From: Planosporangium sp963837285
Lineage (GTDB): Bacteria; Actinomycetota; Actinomycetes; Mycobacteriales; Micromonosporaceae
NCBI GenBank assembly: GCA_963837285.1
Contig: CAWIMS010000006.1
Span: forward strand, 248,001-312,000
Length of the DNA: 64,000 bases
Reading direction: 5' to 3'
The notes under the pieces were generated by a model. That model saw nothing but the letters and a program-made list of their open reading frames with translations, was not told the origin of the DNA and made no database searches. Shown here piece after piece: positions 18,053 to 28,432 of the stretch. The position numbers were made by a program, and so were the translations under genes. The first letter of the stretch is position 1. Each line of letters begins with the position of its first letter.

Positions 18053-21000
18053 TCAGCGGCGGCGCCACATCTTCCCGGCCGCGGCAACCACCGCCGCACC
18101 TGTGACGGCCAGCGCGGCCACGGCCAGCGCCCGCGCCGCAGGGGGCGGGGGAGCTGGCCGTGGCGCCCAGTCGCGCTCCGGGTAGTCGCCGGCCCGCTCG
18201 CCGGCCATGCCGGCCCGGATCAGCTCGGCCAGGTGCATTCCGCGCCGGCCGGCCGCGTCGCTCTGCGCGATCTGGGTGCGGCAACTGAACCCGTCGGCGA
18301 GGACGACGTCGCCAGGATCCGCGCCCCGCACGGCGGGAGCAGCACCCGTTCGGCGCAGGCCTCGGACACCTCGTAGTGGCCCTTCTCGAAGCCGAAGTTG
18401 CCGGCGAGGCCGCAGCAACCGGAGTCGAGGACGTCGGCGTCGACGCCCATGTCCCGCAGGACGGCCCGGTCGGCGTGGTAGCCCATGATGGCGTGGTGAT
18501 GGCAGTGCGTCTGGATCAGCGCCTTGCGCTCCACCCGGGGCGGCTGCCAGCCAGGTGTGTGGTCGTGCAGTAGTTCGGCCGAGGGTGACGGTCTGTTGGC
18601 GTAGCCGCTGGACGTCCTCGTCGTCGGGGAACAGCTCGTACGCGTCGCTGCGGAATACCGCCGTGCAGCTGGGCTCCAGCCCGACCACCCGGGTGCCCGC
18701 GCGGATGTACGGGCGCAGCACGTCGACGGTGCGCCGCAGCACCCGCTTGGCGGTGTCGAGCTGGCCGGTGGAGATCCACGTCAGTCCGCAGCAGACGGTG
18801 GCGTCCGGTACGTGTACCCGCCAGCCGGCGGCTTCCAGCACCTCGACCGCCGCCTGCGCGATGGCGGGGTGGAAGTGGTTGGTGAACGTGTCGGGCCACA
18901 GCACCACATCGCCCCGCGACCCGTCGCTGGCCGGACTCCGCTCCCGGAACCACTGCTGGAAGGTCTCGCGGGCGAAGACCGGCACATCGCGGCGGGTGTC
19001 CACGCCGGCGACCTTCTTGGCCAGCGGTACCCAGTGGCCCGGCGTGGGCGAGCGCGTTGACCAGCCGCGGCGCGCGTGCGGCCAGGGCCGCCCACAGCGG
19101 CAGCCAGCCCATCGAGTAGTGCGCCAGGGGACGCAGCCGCCCCTCGTAGTGGTGCGACAGGAACTCGGCCTTGTACGTGGCCATGTCGACGTCGACCGGG
19201 CAGTCGGCCTTGCAGCCCTTGCAGGCCAGGCACAGGTCGAGCGCGTCGCGGACGGCGTCGGAGCGCCAGCCGTCGGCGATGGCGCCACCCCGGGCGGTGC
19301 CGTCGAGCATCTCGAACAGCAGCCGCGCCCGGCCACGGGTGGAGTGCTCCTCCTCGCGGGTGGCCATGTACGACGGGCACATCACCCCGCCGCCATGCCG
19401 GCGGCACTTGCCCACGCCGACGCAGCGCAGCACGGCCCGGCCGAAGCTGCCGTCGTCGTCGGGGTAGCGGAAGTGCGTCTCCGGCGACGCGGTGGTTGTA
19501 GTCCGGCGCCCAGCCGCAGCTTGTCGTCGAGCGGGTACGGCGCCACGACCTTGCCCGGGTTCATCCGGTCGTCGGGGTCGAAGATCGCCTTGAACTGTCC
19601 GAACGCGCGGACGATCTCGTCGCCGAACATCCTGGGCAGCAGCTCGCCGCGCTGCCTGGCCGTCGCCGTGCTCGCCGGACAGCGACCCGCCGTACGCGGC
19701 GACCAGGTCGGCGGCACGCTCCATGAACGACCGGAAGGTCCGCACGCCGTCCGGGGTAACCAGGTCGAACGGGATCCGGGTGTGCACGCAGCCCTGCCCG
19801 AAGTGCCCGTACAGGCGGCGCCTGCCGATAGCCGAACTCGTCGTACAGCTTGCGCAGGTCGCGTAGGTAGTCGCCGAGGCGGTACGGGTCGACGGCGGAG
19901 TCCTCCCAGCCGGGCCAGGTGTCGGGCTTGCCGGGCACCCGGGCGGTGGCGCCGAGGCCGGACTCGCGTACCTCCCAGATCTCCTTCTCGTGGGTTTCGT
20001 CGTCGAAGTGCGTGACGTCGTCGCCGTCAGGGCGGCGGCCCAGCGCCCGCAGCAGGTCCGTCGGCGTTCTGCCTGGCCTCGTCTTTCGTGTCGCCGCCGA
20101 ACTGCACCAGCAGGAATCCGGCGCCTTTCGGGAACAGCTCCAGCGCGTTCGGGTTGAGGTGCTTCTCGCGCTCGAAGCCGATCAGCTTGTCGTCGATGCC
20201 CTCCAGCGCGATCGGGTGGTGCGGCAGGATGTCCGGTACCGCGTCCCCGGCGGCGGCGATGTCGGGATAGCCGAGCACGACCAGGCTGCGGCCTTGGCGA
20301 TCCGGGGGACGAGCTTCAGTTCGGCCCGCAGCACCGTGACCAGCGTGCCCTCCGAGCCGACCAGCGCCTGCGCGACGTGGAAGTGCTTCTCCGGCAGCAG
20401 CGAGTCGAGGTTGTAGCCGGACACCCGGCGCGGGATGTCCGGGTACCGGGTGCGGATCTGCTCCAGGTACGCGTCGCGCAGCGCCCGCAGCTGCCGGTAG
20501 ATCTCGGCCGCGCCGCCCGCCCTCGGCGACGATCCGCTCGTACTCCTCGTCGCGGGGTCTCGCCGACCCACATCCGGGTGCCGTCGTAGAGCAGCACCTC
20601 CAGCCGGACGATGTTGTCGACCACCTTGCCGGTGCGCTGCGCGGTGGCACCGCACGAGTTGTTGCCGATCATCCCGCCGAGCGTGCAGTGGTTGTGCGTG
20701 GCCGGCTCCGGACCGTACTCCAGCCCGTGGTCGCGGAGCTGATCGTTGAGATGGTCGAGGACGATGCCGGGCTCGACCACGCAGGTGCGCCGGTCCGGGT
20801 CGACCGACAGCAGCCGGTGGCAGTACTTCGACCAGTCGATGACGACGGCGGCGTTGGTGCACTCGCCGGCGAGGCTGGTGCCGCCGCCGCGCGACAGCAG
20901 CGGCGCGCCGTACTCGCCGGCACACCCCGGCCGCCACGGCGCCGGCCTCGACCGTACGCGGGCACCACCACGCCGATCGGTACCTGCCGGTAGTTCGACG

Positions 21001-21154
21001 CGTCGGTGGAGTACGCGCCGCGCGAGCCGGCGTCGAACCGGACCTCGCCGTCCACCGCGGTCGCGCAGGTCCGTTCCAGGCCGGCGACGTCGACCTGTGC
21101 GGCGGGATCGGCGGCCGGCCGCCGCACCGGGGCCGGCAACGTCGACGGCGGTCA
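18053..21154 (-). CDS. FAD-linked oxidase fused to Fe-S (GlpC/CCG-type) domain, heavily frameshifted
   Basis: One long gene of about 1030 residues. The N-terminal half is a D-lactate/glycolate/2-hydroxyacid dehydrogenase-type FAD domain (APLLSRGGGTSLAGECTNAA, GGMIGNNSCGATAQRTGKVVD, and near the end GSLSGEHGDGQ). The second half has two ferredoxin motifs (CRRHGGGVMCPSYMATREEE and CLACKGCKADCPVDVD) and CCG repeats (CCGLTWISTGQ, QTHCHHHAIMGYH, SGCCGLAGNFGFEKGHYEVS). It ends in a single helix and basic tail, AVAALAVTGAAVVAAAGKMWRRR. It would oxidise a 2-hydroxy acid and pass electrons to the quinone pool. At least a dozen single-base indels interrupt it (for example near 18320, 18560, 19040, 19660, 20060, 20290, 20935). 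Its ATG overlaps the stop of the PoxB-like gene. Substrate not determined. Confidence 0.82.
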
Positions 21155-22926
21155 TGAGCGCAGCTCGTTGATCTTGTCGCGGGCGACCGTCGCGAGAGTC
21201 GCCACCTTGTGCGGCTGGCCGCGCAGGAACGCCTCGGTGAAGTGCTTGGCCTGATCGTACTTGACCTTGCCGGGCATCGGCGGCTCGTTCGGGTTGACGT
21301 CGCAGTCGACGAGCGCCGGGCCGGGGTGCGCCAGCGCCTCGCGGATCGCCCCCTGCGACGTCCTTCGGGTCCTTCACCTTCGCCCCGTACGCCGCCGCAG
21401 GCGCGGGCCCAGGCGGCGAAGTCGGCCTCCGGCTCGCGGTGGCGCACCGCGTACTCCGGGTAGCCGAGGATGATCTGCTCCCACAGGATCTGCCCGTACG
21501 CGTTGTTGTTGTTGACCACGACCTTGATCGGCAGCTCGTGGCGGACCGCGGTGAGGAACTCGGCCATCAGCATCGCGAACCCGCCGTCGCCGACGAACGC
21601 GATCACCTGCCGGCCGGGGAAGGCGTGCTGCATGCCGATCGCGTACGGCAGGCCGGGCGCCATCGTGGCGAGGTTGCCGGACAGGTAGAACTCGCCGGTC
21701 GCCGCGGATCGTCCAGTGCCGCGCCGCCCAGGTCGCGATCGTGCCCGAGTCGCAGGTCAGGATCGCGTCGTCGGTGGCCGCCTCGTCGACGCAGCCCATC
21801 AGGTACTGCGGGGCGATCGGATCGCGGGTGCCGTCCTACGAGGGCGTCCATGTCCGCGCGCCACTCGTCCATCTCCTGCTGGTACTTCGCGAGGAACGAC
21901 CGGTCACCGGTGTTCCAGCATCGGCAGCAGGGCCCGCAGCGCCATCTTCGCGTCGGCGGCCACCGGCGCCTCGGCCGGCAGCCGCAGGCCGATCAGGGTG
22001 GGGTCGACGTCGATCTGCACCACCCGGACCTGGCCGGGCGAGGGCAGGTACTTCCCGTACGGGAACGACGTGCCGACCATGAAGCAGCGTGTCGCACTCC
22101 TCCATCAGCTCCTCGCTCGGCTTCGGTGCCGAGCAGGCCGAGGCCGCCGGTGGTGAGCGGATGGTCGTCGGGCACCACCACCTTGCCCGGCAGGGTCTTG
22201 ACGATCGGCGCGCCGAGCGCGTCGGCGACCGCGAGCACCTCGTCCCGGGCGTGCCGCGCGCCGACGCCGACCAGCATCGCGACCTTCGACCCGGCGTTGA
22301 GCACCTCGGCGGCCTTCGCTCAGCTGCTCCGGCTCGGGCTCGCAGCGGCGGCCGCGGCCAGCGTTGGCGCGCTCGCCGGTGGCCGGCCTGGACCGACGTG
22401 CCGGTACGGGTCCTCCGCCGCGGGCGCCACCTGGATGTCGTTGGGGAAGGTCAGGTGCGACGACGGTCCGCTTGGTCAGCGCGTTGCGGATCGCCAGGTC
22501 CACCACGCCCGGCATCTGCTGCGGGTTGGTGACCATCAGGTTGTAGGCGGCCACGTCCTGGTACAGCCGGTCGAGGTGTACCTCCTGCTGGTAGTGCGTG
22601 CCCAGCACCGAGGTCTCCTGCATGCCGGTGATCGCGAGCACCGGCACGTGGTCGAGCTTCGCGTCGTACAGGCCGTTGAGCAGGTGGATCGCGCCCGGCC
22701 CGGAGGTCGCCGCGCACACGCCGAGCCGGCCGGTCGCCTTGGCGTAGCCGGTGGCCATGAACGCGGCGGCCTCCTCGTGGTGCACCAGCACGAACCGCAG
22801 CTTCTCCTGCTGGCGCCGGAAGCCCTCCATCAGCCCGTTGATGCCGTCGCCGGGCAGGCCGAAGACGGTGTCGACCCCCCACTCGACCAGGCGCCTGGCC
22901 AGGCTCTCGCCGACGATTTCCGTCAT
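21151..22926 (-). CDS. Thiamine-diphosphate enzyme, pyruvate oxidase/PoxB-like, frameshifted
   Basis: The family is clear: GVDTVFGLPGDGINGLMEG and HHEEAAAFMATGYAK (catalytic Glu) at the start, and the thiamine-diphosphate motif GDGGFAMLMAEFLTAV through VVNNNNAYGQILWEQ near 21500-21620. The end, KVKYDQAKHFTEAFLRGQP, resembles membrane-binding tails of PoxB-type pyruvate:quinone oxidoreductases. The probable reaction is pyruvate to acetate and CO2 with quinone reduction; acetolactate synthase-like chemistry is a less likely alternative. Single-base indels occur near 21360, 21400, 21707, 21836, 22087, 22318, 22400 and 22460. ATG follows AAGGAG. It is translationally coupled to the downstream FAD/Fe-S gene. 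Confidence 0.8.
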
Positions 22927-22975
22927 GTCCGCTCCTTGCTACATCTCGTCCCGTTGCGTCGTGTCCGGACGTCCG

Positions 22976-23167
22976 TCACCAGGTGCGTCGCAGTGCCCGG
23001 CGGCGCCCGACCAGGTACGCGACCGCGATAGCGCCGGCGATGACCAGCAGCGCCGGGGACTTCGCCGTCGACCGCACCTTCGTCAGGCCGGTTTTCGGGT
23101 CAGCCACCGCCCCGGCCGCGTCCCCGGCCAGCGTGATGGCCCGTTCCTTCAGTTCCTGCGTCTTCAT
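22976..23167 (-). CDS. 63-residue single-helix membrane protein
   Basis: It begins MKTQELKERAITLAGDAAGA, has one helix (ALLVIAGAIAVAYLVG) and a basic tail RRRALRRTW. The start at 23167 is preferred because AGGGGGAACGAGACCAC stands just before it. It lies 50 bases upstream of the PoxB-like gene in the same direction. The tail-anchor plan recalls the C-termini of the neighbouring FAD/Fe-S and SDR proteins. Function unknown. Confidence 0.55.
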   Translation of the reverse strand: MKTQELKERAITLAGDAAGAVADPKTGLTKVRSTAKSPALLVIAGAIAVAYLVGRRRALRRTW

Positions 23168-23271
23168 GTGGTCTCGTTCCCCCTGCGGTATTTCGGTGTC
23201 GCACGGCTCGTCGCGCCCCTGCGGGCGGGTACCCACGCTGGCCGCTTCTAAGCAGGCGATGCGATCCGGGA

Positions 23272-24432
23272 TCAGACGATGGCAGTCGGCTTGCCGATCA
23301 GCTGGGCGGCGACGTAGCGGTCGACGAGCGGCAGCCGGGCCAGCGCCAGCGCGGCGCGCCGGATCCGCAGCTCACCCGCGGTGGTGGGGAGGAACCAGCG
23401 GGTACCGCTACGCGCCACCCGCTGCTTCTCGGTGACGACCGGCCGCAACGTCCGCTCGTACCGCGCCAGCGCGGCGTCGATGGTGTCGACGCTGGAGAGT
23501 CGCTCGGCGAGTACGTAGGCTCCGGCGATCGCCAGCGAAGCGCCCTGACCGGCGAGGAGGGACACCGCGTAGGCGGCGTCGCCGAGCAGTACCACCCGGT
23601 CGCGGATCCAGGACGGCGCCTCGATCTGCGCGACCTGGTCGTAGTACACCTGATCCGCCGGTGGGCAGGCGGCCAGCGCCCGGGGCACCAGCCAGCCCAG
23701 CGGGGCGTACACCTGGCGGATCGCCGCGCGCGGATTGGCGGGCAGGGTGGGGTCAGGGGTGCGGTGGACGGTGAACACCGCGACGTCGTCCCCGCGTAGC
23801 CCGTAGAAGCCCATCTGCCGGTCGACGGTGTCGGTCAGGCAGAACTGCCCGGACACCTGAGCGTGGATGTCAGGGTCGGGAAACGTGTAGGCGGCGGTAT
23901 GGAATCCCAGGTACCGCAGGAACCGCCGCTCCGGCCCGAACACCTCGCCGCGTACCGCGGAGTGGATGCCGTCGGCGCCCACCAGCAGGTCGGCGTCCAG
24001 CTGCCGGCCGTCTGTGAGCGTGACGGCGACGCCGTCGGAATGGTTGTCGACGTGGGTCAGGCTGGTCGAGTAGCACAGCTCGACCCCGTCCGGAACCTGT
24101 TCGCGCAGGGCTCGTTCCAGGTCCGGCCGCATGATGCTCACCAGCCGCCCACCGACGGCATTGGCGAACTTGGCGAAACGCATCCCGGCCCTGCGGCGTC
24201 CGGCGTCGTCCCGGTAGGTCAACTCGGTCACCTGGTAGCCCAGGTCGAGGATGCGCGGTAGGACCCCCATCGCCTCGGCCGCGTCGTATCCCGGTCCGAA
24301 GAAGTCGATCATATAGCCCTGGGTGCGCGGTCCGGGCGCCTTGTCCAGCACCACCACCTCGACACCGAGCACGCCGAGGCGCTGGGCCAGGGCGAGCCCG
24401 GCGATGCCCGCCCCGCAGATGACCACCTTCAT
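23272..24432 (-). CDS. FAD-dependent monooxygenase (p-hydroxybenzoate hydroxylase fold)
   Basis: A 386-residue flavoprotein with all three class A fingerprints: the dinucleotide motif VVICGAGIAGLALAQRL at residues 3-19, the DG motif LLVGADGIHSAVR near 150-162, and the GD motif DRVVLLGDAAYAVSLLAGQG near 280-299. Such enzymes hydroxylate aromatic or polyketide-like substrates, or inactivate antibiotics (TetX-like members). No substrate can be read from sequence. It is transcribed away from an SDR gene, with a dyad operator in the 105-base gap, suggesting joint regulation. The gene is intact. Confidence 0.85.
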   Translation of the reverse strand: MKVVICGAGIAGLALAQRLGVLGVEVVVLDKAPGPRTQGYMIDFFGPGYDAAEAMGVLPRILDLGYQVTELTYRDDAGRRRAGMRFAKFANAVGGRLVSIMRPDLERALREQVPDGVELCYSTSLTHVDNHSDGVAVTLTDGRQLDADLLVGADGIHSAVRGEVFGPERRFLRYLGFHTAAYTFPDPDIHAQVSGQFCLTDTVDRQMGFYGLRGDDVAVFTVHRTPDPTLPANPRAAIRQVYAPLGWLVPRALAACPPADQVYYDQVAQIEAPSWIRDRVVLLGDAAYAVSLLAGQGASLAIAGAYVLAERLSSVDTIDAALARYERTLRPVVTEKQRVARSGTRWFLPTTAGELRIRRAALALARLPLVDRYVAAQLIGKPTAIV

Positions 24433-24505
24433 GAGCTTTCACCCATTCCAACCTGGTTTCGCGGTGCCGGGCAGGGGTATCGGTTTGATGACTACAGCTT
24501 ATACA

Positions 24506-24520
24506 ACAATTGCATTGTGC
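24506..24520. promoter_or_regulatory. Dyad ACAAT-TGC-ATTGT between divergent oxidoreductase genes
   Basis: A perfect 5+3+5 inverted repeat (24506-24518) overlapping TTGCATTGTGC. It lies between the starts of the monooxygenase (minus) and SDR (plus), right after a TATACA that could be a -10 for the plus gene. Likely operator. Confidence 0.5.
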
Positions 24521-24537
24521 GTTCACCGGGAGGTGCC

Positions 24538-25563
24538 ATGCGAGGCAAGGGTGAGCCGCGGGTTGTCGTGGTGACCGGGGCGAGCGGTGGGGTCGGCCGC
24601 GCGGTGGCGCGGCGGTTCGGCCGGCGTGGCGACAAGGTAGCGCTCCTCGCCCGGGGCGAGGCCGGCTTGGACGCGGCCGCCGACGAGGTCCGGGAGCGGG
24701 GTGGCAGTGCCCTCGCGATCCCGGTCGACGTCGCCGACGCGGGCGCTGTCGACGAGGCGGCCGAGCGGGTCGAGAAGGAACTCGGCCCGATCGACGTGTG
24801 GGTCAACGACGCGTTCAGCGCGGTCTTCGCGCCATTCACGAAGGTGAGCGACGACGAGTTCCGCCGAACGACGGAGGTGACCTATCTGGGCTACGTGTAC
24901 GGCACGAAGGCGGCGCTGAACCGGATGCTGCCCCGCAACCGGGGAGCGATCGTCCAGGTGGGCTCGGCACTCGCCTACCGCGGCATCCCACTCCAGGCGG
25001 CGTACTGCGGGGCGAAGCACGCGATCCAGGGCTTCACCGAGTCGCTGCGCTGCGAACTGCTGCACGACGGCAGCCGGGTGCGGGTCACGATGGTGCAACT
25101 GCCGGCGGTCAACACGCCCCAGTTCAACTGGGTGCTGTCCCGCCTGCCGCGAAAGCCCCAGCCGGTGCCTCCGATCTACCAACCGGAGGTGGCCGCCAGC
25201 GCCATCGTCTACGCCGCTGACCACCCCGTCCGGCGCGAATACTGGGTCGGCGGGTCGACGGTGGGGACGCTGCTGGCCAACAAGGTCGCCCCCGGGTTGC
25301 TGGACCGGTACCTGGCTCGCACCGGGTACTCATCCCAACAGACCGGCCAGCCGCGCGACCCGGACCGGCCGGCCAACCTGTGGCAGCCCGCCGACTCGCC
25401 CAATGGTCACGACTACGGGGCGCATGGAAGGTTCGACCCGCGCGCCAAGCAGCGCAGCTTCCAGCTGTGGGCGTCGCAGCATCACGGCCTGCTGGCGGCG
25501 TCCACCGCGGTGCTGGGAGCGGGCGTGATCGCCGGGGCGGCGCGTCGGGCCGGCGGGCGGTGA
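24538..25563 (+). CDS. Short-chain dehydrogenase/reductase with C-terminal membrane anchor
   Basis: A 341-residue SDR. VVVTGASGGVGRAVARRFG near residues 8-24 is the NAD(P) motif. The catalytic set is in VQVGSALAYRG and LQAAYCGAKHAIQGF (Ser, Tyr-x-x-x-Lys). Beyond the usual 250 residues it has a tail ending in a hydrophobic stretch HHGLLAASTAVLGAGVIAGAA, a likely membrane anchor. ATG 24538 is chosen because GGGAGG precedes it by the right distance; a GTG at 24517 lacks one. It is divergent from a FAD monooxygenase. Substrate unknown. Confidence 0.85.
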   Translation: MRGKGEPRVVVVTGASGGVGRAVARRFGRRGDKVALLARGEAGLDAAADEVRERGGSALAIPVDVADAGAVDEAAERVEKELGPIDVWVNDAFSAVFAPFTKVSDDEFRRTTEVTYLGYVYGTKAALNRMLPRNRGAIVQVGSALAYRGIPLQAAYCGAKHAIQGFTESLRCELLHDGSRVRVTMVQLPAVNTPQFNWVLSRLPRKPQPVPPIYQPEVAASAIVYAADHPVRREYWVGGSTVGTLLANKVAPGLLDRYLARTGYSSQQTGQPRDPDRPANLWQPADSPNGHDYGAHGRFDPRAKQRSFQLWASQHHGLLAASTAVLGAGVIAGAARRAGGR

Positions 25564-25633
25564 TGCCCGGCCCCGACCGCGGTCTCGTTCACGATCGTGG
25601 CGCTGGTCCTCCGGGCTACCCGCTGTCCGGCCG

Positions 25634-26752
25634 TCAACCGTAGACCCGGTACGGCTCGATGTCCGGCCACCGGACGTCGAGGCCCAACCCGGGAGCCTGC
25701 GGGTCCGGCCACAGCGAGCCGCCGGCCGGCGTGAGCACACCGTCGAAGACCAGATGCTCCATCCGGACGTGATCGTGGAAGTACTCGAGGTGGCGTAGGC
25801 GGGGCACCGCGCAGAACGCGTGGGCGGAGACCGCGGGAGCGCAGTGCGCCGACAGGTCCGTCTGGTGGCCCGCCGCGAGACCCGCCGCCTGGAGCAGCCC
25901 GGTGATGCCGCCGCATCGGGTGACGTCGGCCTGCAGGCAGTCCACGGCGTGCTGCTCGAGCAGGTTGGTGAAGTCGCGCAGCACGAAGGCGTACTCCCCG
26001 GCGGCCACGTCCAGCCCGGGCGGTCCGAACTCGCGCACCATCCGCAGCCCGTCGAAGTCGGCCGAACTCACCGGCTCCTCGAACCAGGACACGCCCCATT
26101 CGTCATGGAACCGGTATGCCCACGCTAGCGCCGGCTTGCCGGTAAGCGCGCCGTTGGCGTCGGTGAACAGGTGGGTGTCGGGGCCGATGGCGTCGCGGAC
26201 GGCCGTCAGCCGCTGAGGGTCACGCTCCGGGTCGCGCGAGGTCTTCATCTTCACCCGCGAGATACCCTGGGCGACCCAACCGCTCATCTGCTCGGCCAGC
26301 CGGTTCAACGGATAGTTGGTGAAGCCGCCGCTGCCGTAGACCGGTACGTGGTCGTGGCTGGCCGGCAGGGTCTGGAAAAGCGGCAGTCCGGCGAGCCTGG
26401 CCCGCAGGTCCCACAGCGCGATGTCGACGCAGGACACCGCCATCGCTCCGACGCCGGGTCGGCCCGCGTTGCGGATGGCGGCGAACATCGTCTCCCACGT
26501 CATGGCCGGCGTGAGCGCGTCCGCCCCCGTGACGACCGACGCAAGCTTCGACTCGACGAACCGGGCCACCGACACGTCGCCGTACGTGTACCCGATGCCG
26601 GTGACGCCCGCCGCGTGCGCGCGTACCAGGATCATGGTGGTCGATTCCCAGGTGGCCGTGCCGTCCTGCTCGACGCCGTCCGGGCCGTCGGTGGGCAGGG
26701 TGAACCCGTGGACGTCAATGCTTTCGACGGCGGTCACCGGCTTGTCGTCCAA
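25634..26752 (-). CDS. Enolase-superfamily enzyme (mandelate racemase/muconate lactonizing group)
   Basis: A 372-residue enzyme. Residues 5-130 form the capping domain. The barrel carries VKMKTS (KxK catalytic lysine motif) near 190, HLFTDANGAL (first metal ligand) near 218, SWFEEPVS (second) near 245 and LDVAAGEYA (third) near 270. These enzymes abstract a proton next to a carboxylate, as in sugar acid dehydratases, racemases or cycloisomerases. A TTG start follows GGAGGTGTGCC on the minus strand; no in-frame ATG is as good. It may belong with carbohydrate catabolism. Exact substrate unknown. Confidence 0.85.
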   Translation of the reverse strand: MDDKPVTAVESIDVHGFTLPTDGPDGVEQDGTATWESTTMILVRAHAAGVTGIGYTYGDVSVARFVESKLASVVTGADALTPAMTWETMFAAIRNAGRPGVGAMAVSCVDIALWDLRARLAGLPLFQTLPASHDHVPVYGSGGFTNYPLNRLAEQMSGWVAQGISRVKMKTSRDPERDPQRLTAVRDAIGPDTHLFTDANGALTGKPALAWAYRFHDEWGVSWFEEPVSSADFDGLRMVREFGPPGLDVAAGEYAFVLRDFTNLLEQHAVDCLQADVTRCGGITGLLQAAGLAAGHQTDLSAHCAPAVSAHAFCAVPRLRHLEYFHDHVRMEHLVFDGVLTPAGGSLWPDPQAPGLGLDVRWPDIEPYRVYG

Positions 26753-26932
26753 GGCACACCTCCGGGCGAGTTGGCTTCAGGTGCCGCGTACGGGTACCCG
26801 ACCGGCTACCGGCGAAACAGCGGATTCGGCCTTCCGCCGAGGTTTTCCGGCGCCGGGCAGGAGGAGGCATCGGCGAGTGTCCGGGCCGCTCAACGCTCGC
26901 TGAGATAACGTTGCGGGGTTCCGCGTCCTTTG

Positions 26933-27775
26933 TCATTGCGGCGCTGTCGCGGCCGGGCTTCCCTGCGCGGTGCTCCCGTGCGGCTCCACGACGAAGCAGG
27001 TACCGGCCCGAGGAACTCCGCCGGCCAGCTCACCGTCGACCGGTCCGGTGAAGCGGAACGGCAGGCCGGCTGCGAACGCTGGTCGAGACCGGTCCATGAC
27101 CTGGAAATGCAGGTGCGGTTCCGAGGAGTTGCCCGAATTGCCGCAGCGCGCGATCTGTTCACCGGATCTCACGTGTTGACCGGGCCGTACGTCGACCGAG
27201 CCGCGCCGCAGATGCGCGTACAGCGCGTACCGGCCGTCGCCGTGGTCGACAACCACGTGGTTGCCGATGACCCGGCCGGCGCCGAACAGCTCGCGAACCA
27301 TGCTCTCGATGACCAGGTACAGCAGCGCCGGTGGGGAGGTGCGGCTCCAGTGGTCGCGTTGCCACTGCCGGATCCGGACCACGCGACCGGGGGCGACGGC
27401 GTACACCGGTTGGCCGAAACCTGGGAAGGCTCCGGGCGGGCGGACGAGCCGGCCTCCCGGGATGCCGGCCCTGGGCCGCCCGGCTGGCTCGTACACCAGG
27501 TCGATGGCGTAGGTCTGACCGTACGCGTGGATACCGTGGCTGGGCACCCGGTCGGCCGGGCTGTTGACAGCGCGCCAGCGTCCACGCACCGGCGGTGCCA
27601 CCGCCGTCGGCTCGGATCGGACCCGGCCTATCCGGGCGTACAGGGCCGTCGCGCCGACCAGCGACGCGCACGCCAGCCACCAGGGGACCCGCAGACCCGT
27701 CCACGGCTGCGTGAGCAGGACGAGCAGGACGACGACCAGCACGGGCATCCGGATACGGGCGATGACGCGGGCCAT
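26933..27775 (-). CDS. M23 (LytM-type) peptidase, membrane anchored
   Basis: A 280-residue protein with two N-terminal helices (about 8-22 and 30-46), then an extracellular domain. Metal-ligand patterns of M23 peptidases are visible: SHGIHAYGQTYAIDL (His and Asp), HVVVDHGDGRYALYAHL, and the terminal HxH in EPHLHFQVMD. It should cut, or bind, peptidoglycan cross-bridges. ATG follows GGAGGACAC. It is divergent from an ArsR-like regulator with a palindrome between them, so it may be a target of that regulator. Confidence 0.85.
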   Translation of the reverse strand: MARVIARIRMPVLVVVLLVLLTQPWTGLRVPWWLACASLVGATALYARIGRVRSEPTAVAPPVRGRWRAVNSPADRVPSHGIHAYGQTYAIDLVYEPAGRPRAGIPGGRLVRPPGAFPGFGQPVYAVAPGRVVRIRQWQRDHWSRTSPPALLYLVIESMVRELFGAGRVIGNHVVVDHGDGRYALYAHLRRGSVDVRPGQHVRSGEQIARCGNSGNSSEPHLHFQVMDRSRPAFAAGLPFRFTGPVDGELAGGVPRAGTCFVVEPHGSTAQGSPAATAPQ

Positions 27776-27795
27776 GTGTCCTCCATGCGCTAGAG

Positions 27796-27811
27796 TACGT
27801 AACTACGTAGT
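27796..27811. promoter_or_regulatory. Palindromic operator candidate ACTACGTAGT
   Basis: The 10-base perfect palindrome ACTACGTAGT (27802-27811) follows a second TACGTA (27796-27801) in the 61-base gap between the M23 peptidase and the ArsR-like regulator. It likely binds that regulator and would cover both promoters. Confidence 0.5.
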
Positions 27812-27836
27812 ACCAACATTACGTGGAAGCGGGGCA

Positions 27837-28376
27837 ATGCGCCAAACAGCAGAGGGAAAGCTGGCCGCGCGGCTGGCCGATGTCGAGCGACGCCTGGCCG
27901 CTCTGGAGCAGCGGGCGACGACCGTGCCCCCTACCGGCGCCGCCGCGTCGGCCGGTCCCGCCGGCGCGGAGCCGGACGCGTTCTGGGCGCTCGAACAGCT
28001 TCGCGCTCTCGCCCCGGAGTCCGGTGCCGTGCTCTTCACCGGGCTGGTCAGCCTGCCCGGCGGGGAGCGATACGAGTGGCAGCAGGCGTTCGCCACCGAG
28101 GGAATTCTCGAAACGGAGTGGTCGCTGGACGTGCCCGCGCTCACCGCCCTCGCCCACCCCGCCCGCCTGCTGATCCTGCGCGAGGTGCTCCGTGGCACCC
28201 GGTCGGCGGCGGACCTCCAGGCGCTGCAAGGCATCGAGACCAGCGGACAGCTCTACCACCATGTCCGCCAACTCATCGCGGCGGGCTGGCTACGCACCCT
28301 CGGCCGGGCGATGTACGGTGTGCCACCCGAACGGGTCGTACCACTGCTCGTGATCATCGCATGCGCTCAGCACTGA
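27837..28376 (+). CDS. ArsR-like winged-helix transcriptional regulator
   Basis: A 179-residue protein. Residues 8-30 form a short coiled coil (KLAARLADVERRLAALEQRA). After a linker, the C-terminal half holds a winged helix: LTALAHPARLLILREVLRG, SAADLQALQGIETSGQLYHH and IAAGWLRTLGRAMYGVP. The pattern matches ArsR/HTH_5 regulators; no metal-binding cysteines are seen. It lies head to head with the M23 peptidase gene, with a palindrome between them. The ligand is unknown; cell-envelope stress is a guess from the neighbour. Confidence 0.8.
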   Translation: MRQTAEGKLAARLADVERRLAALEQRATTVPPTGAAASAGPAGAEPDAFWALEQLRALAPESGAVLFTGLVSLPGGERYEWQQAFATEGILETEWSLDVPALTALAHPARLLILREVLRGTRSAADLQALQGIETSGQLYHHVRQLIAAGWLRTLGRAMYGVPPERVVPLLVIIACAQH

Positions 28377-28432
28377 GTGCGGCCGGTTGGTCGAGCGGTC
28401 CGGTGGTGGCTCGGGATCCGGTTCCAGTGATT

